A stretch of 64,000 nucleotides of DNA. It comes from Streptomyces sannanensis. GTDB taxonomy: Bacteria; Actinomycetota; Actinomycetes; Streptomycetales; Streptomycetaceae. Positions 40,193 through 49,808 of this stretch are shown in pieces. The translations under genes were made by a program, and so were the position numbers. The notes beneath the pieces are model-generated. The model saw only the letters and a program-made list of their open reading frames with translations. It was not told the DNA's origin and did no database searches. The stretch lies in NCBI RefSeq assembly GCF_039536205.1, contig NZ_BAAAYL010000001.1, positions 3,906,001-3,970,000 of the forward strand, read 5' to 3'. Position 1 is the stretch's first letter; each line of letters begins with the position of its first letter.

Positions 40193-41563
40193 TCAGTTCC
40201 GCCAGGGCAGTTCGGCCGTGACCGTCGTCGGGCCGCCGACCGGGGAGTCCACGACGAGGATCCCGTCGACCGCGTCCAGCCGTTCGGCGAGGCCTGCCAG
40301 GCCGGACCCGGCCGACACGTCCGCGCCGCCCCTGCCGTTGTCGGTGACCTGGAACATCAGCCGGTCCTGTGTCCGCCAGACCTCGACCGTCGCGCGTGTC
40401 GCCTGCGCGTGCTTGCTGATGTTCTGGAGCAGCTCGGAGACGCTGAAGTAGGCGATGCCCTCGATCGCCGGGGCGGGCCGGGCCGGCAGATCCACCTCGA
40501 CCCGTACCGGCACGGTGCACCGGGAGGCCACGGCCGAGAGCGCCGCGTCGAGCCCGCGGTCGGTCAGAACCGCCGGGTGGATGCCGCGGGCCAGATCACG
40601 CAGCTCACGGAGCGCGATCTTCACCTCTCCGTGCGCCTCGTCCACCATGCGCGCCGCCGCCTGCGGATCCTCCGCCAACTTCTCCTTCGCCATCCCCAGG
40701 TCCATGGCCAGGGCCACCAGCCGGGCCTGTGCGCCGTCGTGCAGATCGCGCTCTATCCGGCGGAGATCGGCGGCCGCGGTGTCGACCACGACACCGCGGC
40801 CGGACTCCAGCTCGGACACCCGGCTGGCCAGCCGGGACGGGCCGAGCAGCCCGGCGACCATGCCCCGGTCCACCATGGTCAGTCCGCGCACCAGCCATGG
40901 CGTGGCGAGCGTGAACACCAGCCCGACCAGGCTGGTCACCGCGATCTCGAACGGGGAGTCCAGATAGACGTTGTGCGCCCCGTCGCCGTACAGCTGCAGG
41001 CCGCCCTGGCCGGCGTACACCGGGAAGACCCAGCGCCACAGGGGATAGGTGAACAGTGCCCAGCCGTACGTCCAGAAGACCACCGCCACCACGAAGGCGA
41101 ACACCGCCCAGGGGAAGTGCAGCAGGGCGTAGAGCAGATGCCGCCAGGACACCCCGCTCTTCAGTACCCCGCCGACCCAGGACATCAGGCCGCCCTTGTC
41201 GGCCCGTACCGGGCGGGGGTCCGCCACATCCAGCTTCAGCAGCGCCCGCGCCCGAGCCCGCTCCATCGCGCCGAACGCACGGCAGCCGGCCAGCGCCGCT
41301 GCCAGCACCGGAATCCCCAGGAAGGTGATGAGGAGCCCCATGCCCAGCGAGAACATCGATATCGCGTAGGTGAACAGCAGAACGCTGACCGGCAGGCTGA
41401 GCAGCAGATAACCCAGCTCCCGCCAGGTGCGGGCCTCGAACGGCGCGCGCAGTGCCGCGGGGAGGCGATGTGTCCGGCGCTTTGGACCGTACGGCTCGTA
41501 CCTTTCGTAGGGCTCGTACGGCTCGCCATGCCGGCGCGGCCGGTGCTCCGTCTCCATGGCCAT
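40193..41563 (-). CDS. Sensor histidine kinase (HisKA_3 class), copy 1
   Basis: 456-residue membrane kinase. Seen: N-terminal putative-sensor domain with four or more TM segments (LLLSLPVSVLLFTYAISMFS onward), the dimerisation/phospho-acceptor box IERDLHDGAQARLVALAMDL, and the ATP-binding region DNGRGGADVSAGSGLAGLAE. The first 30 residues are Tyr/Glu/Pro-rich (YEPYERYEPYG). It is a tandem paralogue of the next kinase (41647): the last 200 residues are almost the same. No extracellular ligand domain. Predicted to phosphorylate the regulator at 39288. Confidence 0.9.
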   Translation of the reverse strand: MAMETEHRPRRHGEPYEPYERYEPYGPKRRTHRLPAALRAPFEARTWRELGYLLLSLPVSVLLFTYAISMFSLGMGLLITFLGIPVLAAALAGCRAFGAMERARARALLKLDVADPRPVRADKGGLMSWVGGVLKSGVSWRHLLYALLHFPWAVFAFVVAVVFWTYGWALFTYPLWRWVFPVYAGQGGLQLYGDGAHNVYLDSPFEIAVTSLVGLVFTLATPWLVRGLTMVDRGMVAGLLGPSRLASRVSELESGRGVVVDTAAADLRRIERDLHDGAQARLVALAMDLGMAKEKLAEDPQAAARMVDEAHGEVKIALRELRDLARGIHPAVLTDRGLDAALSAVASRCTVPVRVEVDLPARPAPAIEGIAYFSVSELLQNISKHAQATRATVEVWRTQDRLMFQVTDNGRGGADVSAGSGLAGLAERLDAVDGILVVDSPVGGPTTVTAELPWRN

Positions 41564-41646
41564 CGACCCCGTCCCCTTGTTGCTCTCGTTGTTCCTGGTC
41601 GTGTATCAAGCCTGCTCGCGGCGGCAGCCGCGGACCATCCGGCGGG

Positions 41647-42873
41647 TCACCGTCTCGACCGGGGGGTTTTCCCTACCTTCACCCTCCGGTCCTCCCGGCC
41701 CCACCAGGGCAGCTCGGCCGTGACCGCCGTCGGGCCGCCCGCCGGGGAATCGACGGTGAAGAGGCCGTCCACCGCCCCCAGCCGCTCGGCGAGCCCCGCC
41801 ATGCCCGTACCGCCGTCCGCGTTCGCGCCTCCGCGGCCGTCGTCCCGGACCTGGAGCAGCAGCCTGTCGCCGGTCCGCCACACATCGATGGACGCGGTGC
41901 GTGCCCCGCTGTGCTTGCTGACGTTCTGCAGCAGCTCGGAGACGGTGAAGTAGGCGATGCCCTCGATCGCCGGTGCCGGCCGGTCCGGCAGCTCGACCGT
42001 CACCTTGACCGGCACGGTGCAGCGGGAGGCGACGGCGGAGAGGGCGGCGTCGAGTCCGCGGTCGGTCAGCACCGCAGGGTGGATGCCCCGGGCCAGATCG
42101 CGCAGCTCCTGAAGGGCCAGCTTCACCTCGCCGTGCGCCTCGTCGACCATGGTCGCGGCCGCGTCCGGGTCCTCCAGGAGCTTCTCCTTGGCGAGGCCGA
42201 GCCCCATCGCCAGGGCCACCAGCCGGGCCTGCGCGCCGTCGTGCAGATCCCGTTCGATACGGCGGAGGTCGGCGGCCGCCGTGTCGACGACGACGCCGCG
42301 GTCGGACTCGAGCTCGGCTATCCGCCGCTCCAGTTCGTCGGAGGGCGAAAGGAGCCCGCGCACCATCGCGCGGTCGGCGTTCGCGAGCCCTCGCGCGATG
42401 TACGGCAGGACGGGCCACAGCACGAACAGCCCGGTGAGCACGACCGCGAACGTCAGGACGCCCCACGGCAGCCGGATGAACTGGAACAGCACAGTCCGCC
42501 AGCCCACCGGATCCTTCACACTCGTCCACAGCCAGGAGAAGAGGCCGCCGTTCCTACGGGCACCGGCCGGTATCGGCGTCGGCTCCTCGACCCGCACCCC
42601 GAGCAGCCTCCGGGCCCTCGCCCGCTCCACCTTGCCGAGCTGCCGCGCGCCCAGCAGCCCGGCGGCGAGCAGCGGCAGACCGATGACCGTCACGGACAGC
42701 GCGACGCCGGTGTAGACCAGGACCGACACATAGACGAAGCCGAGCAGTGCCATCGGCAGATTGACGAGGAGATGCCCGATCTCCTTCCAGGTGTGTCCGT
42801 CGTAGGCCAATCGGGCCGGCGGCGGCCGGTCCGGGTCGTACGGACGGGTCTCGTGACGAGGGTCGGCTGTCAT
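41647..42873 (-). CDS. Sensor histidine kinase (HisKA_3 class), copy 2
   Basis: 408-residue kinase. Start ATG 42873 is chosen (further in-frame ATGs at 42909 and 42951 lack ribosome sites too, and the latter falls near the promoter palindrome). Seen: TM-rich sensor, IERDLHDGAQARLVALAMGL, DLARGIHPAVLTDRGLDAAL and DDGRGGANADGGTGMAGLAE. Near-identical C-terminal half to copy 1, divergent N-terminal half. First gene transcribed from the divergent promoter region facing nuoA2. Confidence 0.9.
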   Translation of the reverse strand: MTADPRHETRPYDPDRPPPARLAYDGHTWKEIGHLLVNLPMALLGFVYVSVLVYTGVALSVTVIGLPLLAAGLLGARQLGKVERARARRLLGVRVEEPTPIPAGARRNGGLFSWLWTSVKDPVGWRTVLFQFIRLPWGVLTFAVVLTGLFVLWPVLPYIARGLANADRAMVRGLLSPSDELERRIAELESDRGVVVDTAAADLRRIERDLHDGAQARLVALAMGLGLAKEKLLEDPDAAATMVDEAHGEVKLALQELRDLARGIHPAVLTDRGLDAALSAVASRCTVPVKVTVELPDRPAPAIEGIAYFTVSELLQNVSKHSGARTASIDVWRTGDRLLLQVRDDGRGGANADGGTGMAGLAERLGAVDGLFTVDSPAGGPTAVTAELPWWGREDRRVKVGKTPRSRR

Positions 42874-42931
42874 GCGGACAGACTGCCGGGCGGTGTCCGA
42901 CGACGCCATGGGGTAGCTGGGTGTCCACGGA

Positions 42932-42947
42932 GTGGGGTTAACCCCAC
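42932..42947. promoter_or_regulatory. Perfect 16-bp palindrome between kinase and nuoA2
   Basis: GTGGGGTTAACCCCAC, fully self-complementary. It lies in the 180-nt divergent region between kinase copy 2 and nuoA2. Candidate site for the response regulator at 39288, allowing one phosphorelay to control both its own genes and Nuo2. Confidence 0.6.
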
Positions 42948-42966
42948 CCATAGCTCGAGACGGCTG

Positions 42967-42995
42967 CTTACCCTTCCCTTAGCAGGGCCTAGACT
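42967..42995 (+). promoter_or_regulatory. Putative nuoA2 promoter
   Basis: TAGACT (42990-42995) resembles a -10 box; CTTACC (42967-42972) is a weak -35 at 17-nt spacing. Start of transcription would be near 43002, just 52 nt before nuoA2 and about 20 nt after the palindrome. Confidence 0.4.
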
Positions 42996-43053
42996 CCCGT
43001 GCGTACAGATCGTCGAATACGTGTCGCGTAAGGCCAGGGAGCGAGGGGCAGAC

Positions 43054-43455
43054 GTGCCGGAAGAACCGAACGTTGTCGTGCTCGCGGCGGACTACTTCCA
43101 GAGCTATTCGGTCGTCGGACTGCTCGCCGTCATCGGCGTGCTCTTCGTCGCGGTGGCCTTCGGCGCCGGACGGCTGCTGCGACCGGTGGTGCCGACGCCG
43201 GAGAAGCTGCTGACCTATGAATGCGGCGTGGATCCTGTGGGCGAGGGCTGGGCGCACACCCAGGTGCGCTACTACGTCTACGCCTTCCTGTACGTGATCT
43301 TCGCCGTCGACTCGATCTTCCTGTTCCCGTGGGCGACGGTCTTCGCCGACGTGGAATACGGCGCCACAACGCTGGTCGAGATGTTCATCTTCCTCGGCTT
43401 CCTGGCCGTGGGACTGCTCTACGCATGGAAGAAGGGCGTCCTCGAATGGACGTGA
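43054..43455 (+). CDS. nuoA2: NuoA-like subunit of second complex (Nuo2)
   Basis: 133-residue membrane subunit. GTG 43054 is chosen because GCGAGGGG precedes it. Seen: [20 protein letters not shown] and [20 protein letters not shown], with three hydrophobic segments: typical NuoA loop and helices. Differs from NuoA1 (short C-terminus [12 protein letters not shown]). First gene of a ten-gene operon lacking nuoD, E, F and G. Confidence 0.92.
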   Translation: MPEEPNVVVLAADYFQSYSVVGLLAVIGVLFVAVAFGAGRLLRPVVPTPEKLLTYECGVDPVGEGWAHTQVRYYVYAFLYVIFAVDSIFLFPWATVFADVEYGATTLVEMFIFLGFLAVGLLYAWKKGVLEWT

Positions 43456-44042
43456 CCCCCGCTCCCCAGCTGCTGCCCGAGCCGAAGCGCCTCGGCGCTC
43501 TCTCGCGTCTCGCCCCCGAGCCGATGAAGGTGGTCCTCAACTGGGGCCGCCGCTACAGCCTGTGGGTGTTCAACTTCGGGCTCGCCTGCTGCGCCATCGA
43601 GTTCATCGCCGCGTCGATGGCCCGCCACGACTTCATCCGGCTCGGCGTGATCCCCTTCGCGCCCGGACCGCGCCAGGCCGACCTGATGGTCGTCTCCGGC
43701 ACGGTCACGGACAAGATGGCGCCCGCGGTGAAGCGTCTGTACGAGCAGATGCCCGAGCCGAAGTACGTCATCTCCTTCGGCGCCTGCTCCAACTGCGGCG
43801 GTCCCTACTGGGACTCGTACTCGGTGACCAAGGGCGTCGACCAGATCATCCCCGTCGATGTGTACGTACCGGGCTGCCCGCCGCGTCCGGAAGCCCTTCT
43901 CCAGGGCATCCTCAAACTCCAGGAGAAGATCGCCAGGGAATCCCTGGACGAGCGCTACTCCCGGCACCACCGTCCTTCGGCTGCCGCGCTGCGCAGCGGC
44001 CTGGTCACCCCGCCGCCCACGCCGGAGGGGGACGGCGAATGA
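43446..44042 (+). CDS. nuoB2: NuoB-like subunit of Nuo2
   Basis: 198-residue N2-cluster subunit. ATG 43446 overlaps the nuoA2 stop by 10 nt. Seen: [35 protein letters not shown] and [12 protein letters not shown]. The four usual ligands are present plus an extra Cys in SNCGG, which NuoB1 lacks (ASSGG). N-terminal 45 residues differ from NuoB1. It overlaps nuoC2 by 4 nt. Confidence 0.93.
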   Translation: MDVTPAPQLLPEPKRLGALSRLAPEPMKVVLNWGRRYSLWVFNFGLACCAIEFIAASMARHDFIRLGVIPFAPGPRQADLMVVSGTVTDKMAPAVKRLYEQMPEPKYVISFGACSNCGGPYWDSYSVTKGVDQIIPVDVYVPGCPPRPEALLQGILKLQEKIARESLDERYSRHHRPSAAALRSGLVTPPPTPEGDGE

Positions 44043-45319
44043 GCACCTTCGACGAGACCGTCACCGAAGTCTTCGACGGCGTACTGACCACCGAACTGAG
44101 TCACGACGTGCTCACGGTCGACGTCCCGGCAGAGTCGTGGACCGATGCCCTGCGCATCGCACGTGACCGGCTCGACTGCTCGTACTTCGACTGGCTCAGC
44201 GCCGTCGACGAGCCCGGAACGGGCTTCCGGGTCTGCGCCCATGTCGCCTCGCTGGGCGACGGCACGGTCCGCCGCCTGCTGCTGCGCACCACCGTGCCGC
44301 ACGACAAGCCCGTCCTGGCGTCCGCCGTATCGGTGTACGCGGGCGCGGGCTGGCACGAGCGCGAGACCCACGAGATGTTCGGCATCGACTTCGAGGGCCA
44401 CCCCCATCTGGTCCCGTTGCTGCTGCCGGAAGGCTTTGAGGGCCACCCGCTGCGCAAGGACTTCGTCCTCGCGGCACGCGTCGCGAAGGCGTGGCCCGGC
44501 GCGAAGGAGCCGGGGGAGTCCGACCACGGTGGCCCCAAGCGACGCCAGATGCTGCCGCCGGGCGTTCCCGACCCCAACGAGTGGGGCCCCCTCAAGGGCC
44601 AGCTCCCCCCTGCTCCGGCCCGTCCCGCCCGCACCCCGCGCGCGGCCGGCACCGTCGGCGAGCGCCCTGCCCGCCGCGCCCGCAGCGTCGCGGAAGGCTC
44701 CGCCTCCCAGGCCGCCGCGGAGACCGCTGCCCCTGCGGCCCCGCCCGCCGGCCCGCGCCGTGCGCGCAGCGTCTCCGAGGGCTCGGCGAGCCAGCGGCCG
44801 GAGCCCGCACCGGCGCCCGAAGGCGCCGAGGAGTCCACGGCGCCGACGGCTGCCCCGTCACGCCCCGCCGCCGGCCCGCGCCGTGCGCGCAGCGCGTCCG
44901 AGGGCTCGGCGAGCCAGCGGCCGGAGTCCGCACCGGCGCCCGAAGGCGCCGAGGAGTCCACGGCGCCGACGGCTGCCCCGTCACGCCCCGCCGCCGGCCC
45001 GCGCCGTGCGCGCAGCGCGTCCGAGGGCTCGGCGAGCCGGCGGCGGCCCGGGACATCCGCGCCCGCGGAAGCCCCGGCCGCCCCCGACCGGAGCGCCGAA
45101 GGCGAAGCGCCGCCGTCCGGCGCGGCCGGACGTCCCGCGCGCAGCGCGGACGCGCCCTGGCACAACCCGCGGCCCGCCTTCGACGATGCGGACCGTCCGG
45201 GACGACCGGACGAGCCCGGAACCGACACGCCCGGCAGCGGGGGCAGCGAACCCCGTACCGACGCGAGCGCCGACGAAGGCGCGCAGGAAGACACCGACCC
45301 GAACGGAGGAGACGCGTGA
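44039..45319 (+). CDS. nuoC2: NuoC-like subunit of Nuo2 with very long low-complexity tail
   Basis: 426-residue protein. Residues about 1-165 are a normal NuoC core ([35 protein letters not shown]). From about residue 195 to the end the sequence is Ala/Pro/Arg/Ser/Glu-rich without predicted fold. Inside it two exact-length 123-bp DNA units (44750-44872, 44873-44995) encode a 41-residue repeat beginning GPRRARS and ending PSRPAA; the ARS-SEGSAS motif occurs four times. No NuoD-like sequence is fused, unlike NuoCD of enterics. Overlaps nuoH2 by 4 nt. Confidence 0.9.
   Translation: MSTFDETVTEVFDGVLTTELSHDVLTVDVPAESWTDALRIARDRLDCSYFDWLSAVDEPGTGFRVCAHVASLGDGTVRRLLLRTTVPHDKPVLASAVSVYAGAGWHERETHEMFGIDFEGHPHLVPLLLPEGFEGHPLRKDFVLAARVAKAWPGAKEPGESDHGGPKRRQMLPPGVPDPNEWGPLKGQLPPAPARPARTPRAAGTVGERPARRARSVAEGSASQAAAETAAPAAPPAGPRRARSVSEGSASQRPEPAPAPEGAEESTAPTAAPSRPAAGPRRARSASEGSASQRPESAPAPEGAEESTAPTAAPSRPAAGPRRARSASEGSASRRRPGTSAPAEAPAAPDRSAEGEAPPSGAAGRPARSADAPWHNPRPAFDDADRPGRPDEPGTDTPGSGGSEPRTDASADEGAQEDTDPNGGDA
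44750..45046 (+). repeat. Tandem 123-bp repeats within nuoC2
   Basis: Two full 123-bp units (44750, 44873) and a partial third at 44996, with few base differences. They keep frame and encode [18 protein letters not shown] followed by an Ala/Pro/Glu segment. An earlier partial motif is at about 44670 ([13 protein letters not shown]). Confidence 0.9.
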
Positions 45320-46284
45320 ACGACGCACTCGACGTCGCGCTGCGGTTGCTCGTCGTCTTCGCCGTGTTCATGGTCTTCCCGCTGGTCATCGGGCAGACCG
45401 AGCACAAGGTGATGGCCCATATGCAGGGCCGTCTCGGCCCGATGTACGCAGGAGGCTTCCACGGCTGGGCCCAGCTCGTCGCGGACGGCGTGAAGTTCGC
45501 CCAGAAGGAGGACGTCGTACCGGCCAACGCCGACCGGCGCATCTTCCAACTGGCGCCTGCCGTCGCCCTGCTGCCGTACCTCCTGGTGCTGATCGCCATC
45601 CCGATCGGGCCGAGCGAGGGCGCGGTCGGCCAGATCATCGACGCGGGCATCTTCTACGTGCTCGCCGTCATGGGTGTCGGCGTGCTCGGCTCGCTCATGG
45701 CCGGCTGGGCGTCCGCCAACAAGTACTCCCTTCTCGGCGGGCTCCGCACCGCCGCCCAGCTGCTCGCGTACGAGCTGCCGATGCTGCTCGCGGCCGCCTC
45801 GGTCGCCATGGCGGCAGGTACCGTCTCGATCCCCGGCATCCTCCATGCCTTCGAGTGGTGGTGGCTGCCGTGGCAGATCGTCGGCGCCATCGTCTTCTTC
45901 GTGGCCGGTCTCGCCGAGCTGCAGCGGCCGCCCTTCGACATGCCGATCGCCGACTCGGAGATCATCTTCGGTGCGTACACCGAGTACACGGGCCTGCGTT
46001 TCGCTCTCTTCCTGCTCGCGGAGTACGCCGGCATCGTCGTCCTCTGCGCGCTGACCACCGTTCTCTTCCTGGGCGGCTGGCACGGACCGTTCGGTGCCGA
46101 CGGGCTCGGCTGGGTCTGGACGCTCCTCAAGACCGCCGTCCTCGCCTTCGTGGTGATCTGGCTGCGGGTGACCTATCCGCGTCTGCGTGAGGACCAGCTG
46201 CAGCGGCTCGCCTGGACCACGCTCATCCCGCTCGCCCTCGCCCAGATCGCCCTCACCGGCATCGTCAAGGTGGTGATCCAGTAA
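45316..46284 (+). CDS. nuoH2: NuoH-like subunit of Nuo2
   Basis: 322-residue membrane subunit with the NuoH signatures [35 protein letters not shown], and [20 protein letters not shown]. It ends soon after the last helix with no tail, unlike NuoH1. Starts with GTG overlapping nuoC2. Linking peripheral arm and membrane arm, it would set the quinone entry site. Confidence 0.93.
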   Translation: MNDALDVALRLLVVFAVFMVFPLVIGQTEHKVMAHMQGRLGPMYAGGFHGWAQLVADGVKFAQKEDVVPANADRRIFQLAPAVALLPYLLVLIAIPIGPSEGAVGQIIDAGIFYVLAVMGVGVLGSLMAGWASANKYSLLGGLRTAAQLLAYELPMLLAAASVAMAAGTVSIPGILHAFEWWWLPWQIVGAIVFFVAGLAELQRPPFDMPIADSEIIFGAYTEYTGLRFALFLLAEYAGIVVLCALTTVLFLGGWHGPFGADGLGWVWTLLKTAVLAFVVIWLRVTYPRLREDQLQRLAWTTLIPLALAQIALTGIVKVVIQ

Positions 46285-46901
46285 TGTCCCCGATCCCGGG
46301 ATCCGGCCTCGCCAAGGGGCTGGCCGTCACCCTGCGGACGATGACGAAGCGTGCGGGCACGCATCAGTACCCGGACGTCCAGCCGGCGCTTCCGCCCCGC
46401 ACCCGCGGTGTGATCGGGCTGTTCGAGGAGAACTGCACCGTTTGCATGCTCTGTGCGCGCGAGTGCCCGGACTGGTGCATCTACATCGACTCCCACAAGG
46501 AGACGGTTCCGGCGGTCACCCCCGGCGGCCGTGAGCGCAGCCGTAACGTCCTCGACCGCTTCGCGATCGACTTCTCGCTCTGCATGTACTGCGGTATCTG
46601 CATCGAGGTGTGTCCTTTCGACGCGTTGTTCTGGTCCCCGGAGTTCGAGTACGCGGAGACGGACATCCTCGAGCTGACCCACGAGCGGGCCAAGCTCCGG
46701 GAGTGGATGTGGACGGTCCCGGAGCCGCCCGCGCTCGACCCGCGCGCGGAGGAGCCCAAGGAACTCGCCGCCGCCCGCAAGGCTGCCGACAAACTGGCCG
46801 CCGAACAGGCCGCCGCGGCCGCGCCCGGCACGGACACCGCCACCGGCACGGAGCGGGACGGCGGGGACACGCCGGGCACGAACGCAGGAGGCCCGGCATG
46901 A
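46284..46901 (+). CDS. nuoI2: NuoI-like 2x[4Fe-4S] subunit of Nuo2
   Basis: 205-residue ferredoxin-like subunit. Seen: [19 protein letters not shown] and [20 protein letters not shown], both with complete cysteine sets. In the absence of NuoE/F/G it is the likely entry point for electrons. C-terminal 60 residues are Ala/Gly-rich. TAATG junction with nuoH2. Confidence 0.92.
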   Translation: MSPIPGSGLAKGLAVTLRTMTKRAGTHQYPDVQPALPPRTRGVIGLFEENCTVCMLCARECPDWCIYIDSHKETVPAVTPGGRERSRNVLDRFAIDFSLCMYCGICIEVCPFDALFWSPEFEYAETDILELTHERAKLREWMWTVPEPPALDPRAEEPKELAAARKAADKLAAEQAAAAAPGTDTATGTERDGGDTPGTNAGGPA

Positions 46902-47470
46902 TGCTGGCCGCTCAGGGCGCCGCGCGCCTCGCCGCCGAAGGCAACGGCTTTCTCTCCCCGACCGGTGTCGAGGTCGCCTTCCTCCTCGTCGGTATCGCCA
47001 CCCTGGGCGCGGCCGTGATCACGGTCTCGACCAGGCAGTTGGTGCACGCCGCGCTCTGGCTCGTCGTGACGCTCGGCGGGCTCGCCGTGGAGTACCTCCT
47101 GCTGACGGCGGAGTTCATCGCCTGGGTGCAGGTGCTGATCTACGTCGGCTCCGTGGTCGTCCTCCTTCTCTTCGGGCTGATGCTCACCAAGGCGCCCATC
47201 GGCCGCTCCCCGGACGCCGATTCCGGCAACCGCCCGGCCGCGGTCGCCGTGGCCGTCGCCGCGGCCGGGGCACTCGTCTGGGTCGTCGTGGACGCGTTCC
47301 GTACAACCTGGATCAACCTGGACGGGCCCGCCCAGGGGTCCACCCGGGTGTCCGGCGAGATCCTCTTCCGGCACTGGGTGCTTCCCTTCGAGGCACTGTC
47401 CGTCCTGCTGCTGGCCGCGCTCGTCGGCGCGATCGTCCTGTCCCGTAAGAGCGGTAAGGAGCAGCGCTGA
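46898..47470 (+). CDS. nuoJ2: NuoJ-like subunit of Nuo2
   Basis: 190-residue membrane subunit with the NuoJ TM3 region [20 protein letters not shown]. Normal length, no tail as in NuoJ1. Start ATG 46898 overlaps the nuoI2 stop (ATGA). Ends with the charged stretch RKSGKEQR. Confidence 0.88.
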   Translation: MMLAAQGAARLAAEGNGFLSPTGVEVAFLLVGIATLGAAVITVSTRQLVHAALWLVVTLGGLAVEYLLLTAEFIAWVQVLIYVGSVVVLLLFGLMLTKAPIGRSPDADSGNRPAAVAVAVAAAGALVWVVVDAFRTTWINLDGPAQGSTRVSGEILFRHWVLPFEALSVLLLAALVGAIVLSRKSGKEQR

Positions 47471-47835
47471 TGCATCTCGCCTATCCCGCCGTGCTGTCGG
47501 CCCTCCTCTTCTGCACCGGCCTGTACGGGGTGCTCGCGCGCCGCAACGCGATCCTGGTCCTGATGTCCGTCGAGCTGATGCTCAACGCCGTCAACCTCAA
47601 CCTGGTCGCCTTCGACGTGTGGATGCGCGACACCCTGCACGCCGGCCAGGCGCTCACCCTCTTCGTCATCGCCATCGCCGCCGCCGAGATCGGCATAGGT
47701 CTGGCGATCGTGCTGGCGGTCTACCGCAACCGCGGCACCTCGGACATCGACAGGCTCCGCGACGCCGCAGAGGGTCGCGGCGACGACCACCCCGAAGCAA
47801 TCGCCCCGGCACAGAAGACTGAGGCTGCCGCGTGA
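47470..47835 (+). CDS. nuoK2: NuoK-like subunit of Nuo2
   Basis: 121-residue membrane subunit with TM2 Glu in [20 protein letters not shown] and TM3 [20 protein letters not shown]. About 20 residues longer than NuoK1 at the C-terminus (acidic/Ala tail). Shares one base with nuoJ2 (TGATG). Confidence 0.92.
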   Translation: MHLAYPAVLSALLFCTGLYGVLARRNAILVLMSVELMLNAVNLNLVAFDVWMRDTLHAGQALTLFVIAIAAAEIGIGLAIVLAVYRNRGTSDIDRLRDAAEGRGDDHPEAIAPAQKTEAAA

Positions 47836-49805
47836 CGACCACGACCCTCGCCGTCCTCGTTCCCCTCCTTCCGTTCCTGGGCGCCGCGGCCGGACTCCTG
47901 CTCGGCCGCACCGCCCCCGGCTTCGTCCGGCCCCTGGCCGTGCTGCCGACCCTGGCGGCGTTCGTGCTGGCGATCCTGGTCGCCGTGCGCCAGGGCGGCG
48001 GGAAGCCCGTCGTCGCCGCCACCCAGCTCACGCCGACCGGCTCGGTCCCGATCGATCTCGCCCTGTACATCGACGGCTTCGCCGCGCTCGTCGCCATCCT
48101 GGTCGGGCTCGTCGCGTCCTGCGTACAGATCTACTCCACGGGATATCTGCGCCACGATCCGCGCTACCCGTCCTACGCGGCGCTGGTGTCCCTCTTCACC
48201 TCCGCGATGCTGCTGGTCGTCTACTCGGGCGATCTGATGGTGCTGCTGGTCGGCTGGGAGATCATGGGCATCTGCTCGTACTTCCTCGTCGGCCACTACT
48301 GGGAGACGCCCGAGGCCCGGGCCGCGTCCCTGAAGGCATTCCTGGTCACCAAGCTCGGTGACGTGCCGTTCCTGTTCGGTCTGTTCGCGCTCGCCGTCGA
48401 CGCCGGTTCCTTCCGGATCACCAAGATCCTCGGCACTGTCGCCTCGGGCGGGCTCGACCACCCCACCGTGATCGCCCTGTTGCTCCTGGCCGGTGTGGCG
48501 GGTAAGTCGGCGCAGTTCCCGCTGCACACCTGGCTCCCCGACGCGATGGCCGGCCCGACGCCGGTCTCCGCGCTGATCCACGCCGCGACGATGGTTGCCG
48601 CCGGTGTGTACTTCGTGGCCCGGCTGCTGCCCGTCTTCGCCGCCTCCGCCACCGCGCTGGTCGTACTGGCCGTGATGGCCGCCCTCACGATGGTCGGCTC
48701 GGCGCTGGCCGCGCTCGCCCAGGACGACATCAAGCGGGTCCTCGCCTACTCGACCATCGGCCAGCTCGGCTACATGACCGGTGCCCTGGCCGCGGGCGAC
48801 CGCGGTGCGGCCGTGTTCCACCTCCTCTCGCACGGCGCGTTCAAGGCGCTCCTCTTCCTCGCCGCCGGCGTGATCATCCACGCGGCAGGGACCAACTCGC
48901 TCTCGGCCATGTCCCGTATGGACGGCCTCGCCAAGCGCATCCCCGATGCGTACTGGACGATGACCGTCGGTCTGATCGCGCTGGCCGCGATCCCGCCGTT
49001 CGCGGGCTTCTTCTCCAAGGAAGCCGTACTGGTCGCCGCCGAGCACGCCGCCTTCGGCGGCATCGAAGGCGTCCCGGCCGCCGCGGGCTGGATGGTGCTG
49101 GTCGCCGGTCTGCTCACCGCGCTGCTCACCGCCGCCTATGCGACGCGGCTGTGGCTGCTGGCCTTCCGGGGCCGCGGTGCCGAGGCCCCCGACCACGGCA
49201 AGCAGCCGGTGGCCATGAACACCGTGCTCTGGGTCCTCGCCATCCCCTCCGTCGCATTCGGCCTGACGACCGGCTACATCGGCGACTGGTTCGGGCAGAC
49301 CCTCACCCCGACCCTCGTCACCGCCGTCCTCTCCACCGGTGTCACCCTTGTCGGCGCACTGGTCGCCTACGGCGCCTGGCAGACCGTCCGCAGCAGGGCC
49401 CGCGCCCCGATCGGCGCGGTCGTCCCGCATCCCGAGGCGGAGCCGGGGCAGGTCGAGGCGGAGGCGCTCCACATGCCCCACCCCGCCAAGGACCCCGCCG
49501 ACCCGGGCCGCCTGCTGCTCGGCCCGCTGCACCGCCACGCGGCCGCCGGTTTCCACCTCGACGCCGTCTACCGGGCTCTGTTCGTCGCCCCCGTCCGGGG
49601 AGCCGCCTCCCTGGTCGCGTTCCTCGACCGCGAGGTCGTCGAGACGTACGTCAGAGGCGCGGGTGCCGCCCCCCGCTGGTTCGGCGCGGCCGTCCGCCGC
49701 GCCCAGACCGGCAATGTGCAGACCTACCTCGGCGTCCTGCTCGCCGGTTCGGTGATCCTGGCGATCGCCGCCGTCGTCCTTGCCAACGTCAACGCCGGAT
49801 CGTGA
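47832..49805 (+). CDS. nuoL2: NuoL-like antiporter subunit of Nuo2
   Basis: 657-residue proton-pumping subunit. Seen: [20 protein letters not shown] with the TM5 Glu, [20 protein letters not shown] with the TM7 Lys, and [17 protein letters not shown] lateral-helix region is present. Charge residues needed for pumping appear intact. Confidence 0.93.
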   Translation: MTTTTLAVLVPLLPFLGAAAGLLLGRTAPGFVRPLAVLPTLAAFVLAILVAVRQGGGKPVVAATQLTPTGSVPIDLALYIDGFAALVAILVGLVASCVQIYSTGYLRHDPRYPSYAALVSLFTSAMLLVVYSGDLMVLLVGWEIMGICSYFLVGHYWETPEARAASLKAFLVTKLGDVPFLFGLFALAVDAGSFRITKILGTVASGGLDHPTVIALLLLAGVAGKSAQFPLHTWLPDAMAGPTPVSALIHAATMVAAGVYFVARLLPVFAASATALVVLAVMAALTMVGSALAALAQDDIKRVLAYSTIGQLGYMTGALAAGDRGAAVFHLLSHGAFKALLFLAAGVIIHAAGTNSLSAMSRMDGLAKRIPDAYWTMTVGLIALAAIPPFAGFFSKEAVLVAAEHAAFGGIEGVPAAAGWMVLVAGLLTALLTAAYATRLWLLAFRGRGAEAPDHGKQPVAMNTVLWVLAIPSVAFGLTTGYIGDWFGQTLTPTLVTAVLSTGVTLVGALVAYGAWQTVRSRARAPIGAVVPHPEAEPGQVEAEALHMPHPAKDPADPGRLLLGPLHRHAAAGFHLDAVYRALFVAPVRGAASLVAFLDREVVETYVRGAGAAPRWFGAAVRRAQTGNVQTYLGVLLAGSVILAIAAVVLANVNAGS

Positions 49806-49808
49806 GCC

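Noticed and set aside
39980..43050. Very long plus-strand open frames opposite the kinase genes
   Set aside because: They lie antisense to clear HisKA_3 kinases, lack ribosome sites and have the Arg/Gly/Pro-rich composition of shadow frames. Only the last part (from 43054) is a real gene, nuoA2.
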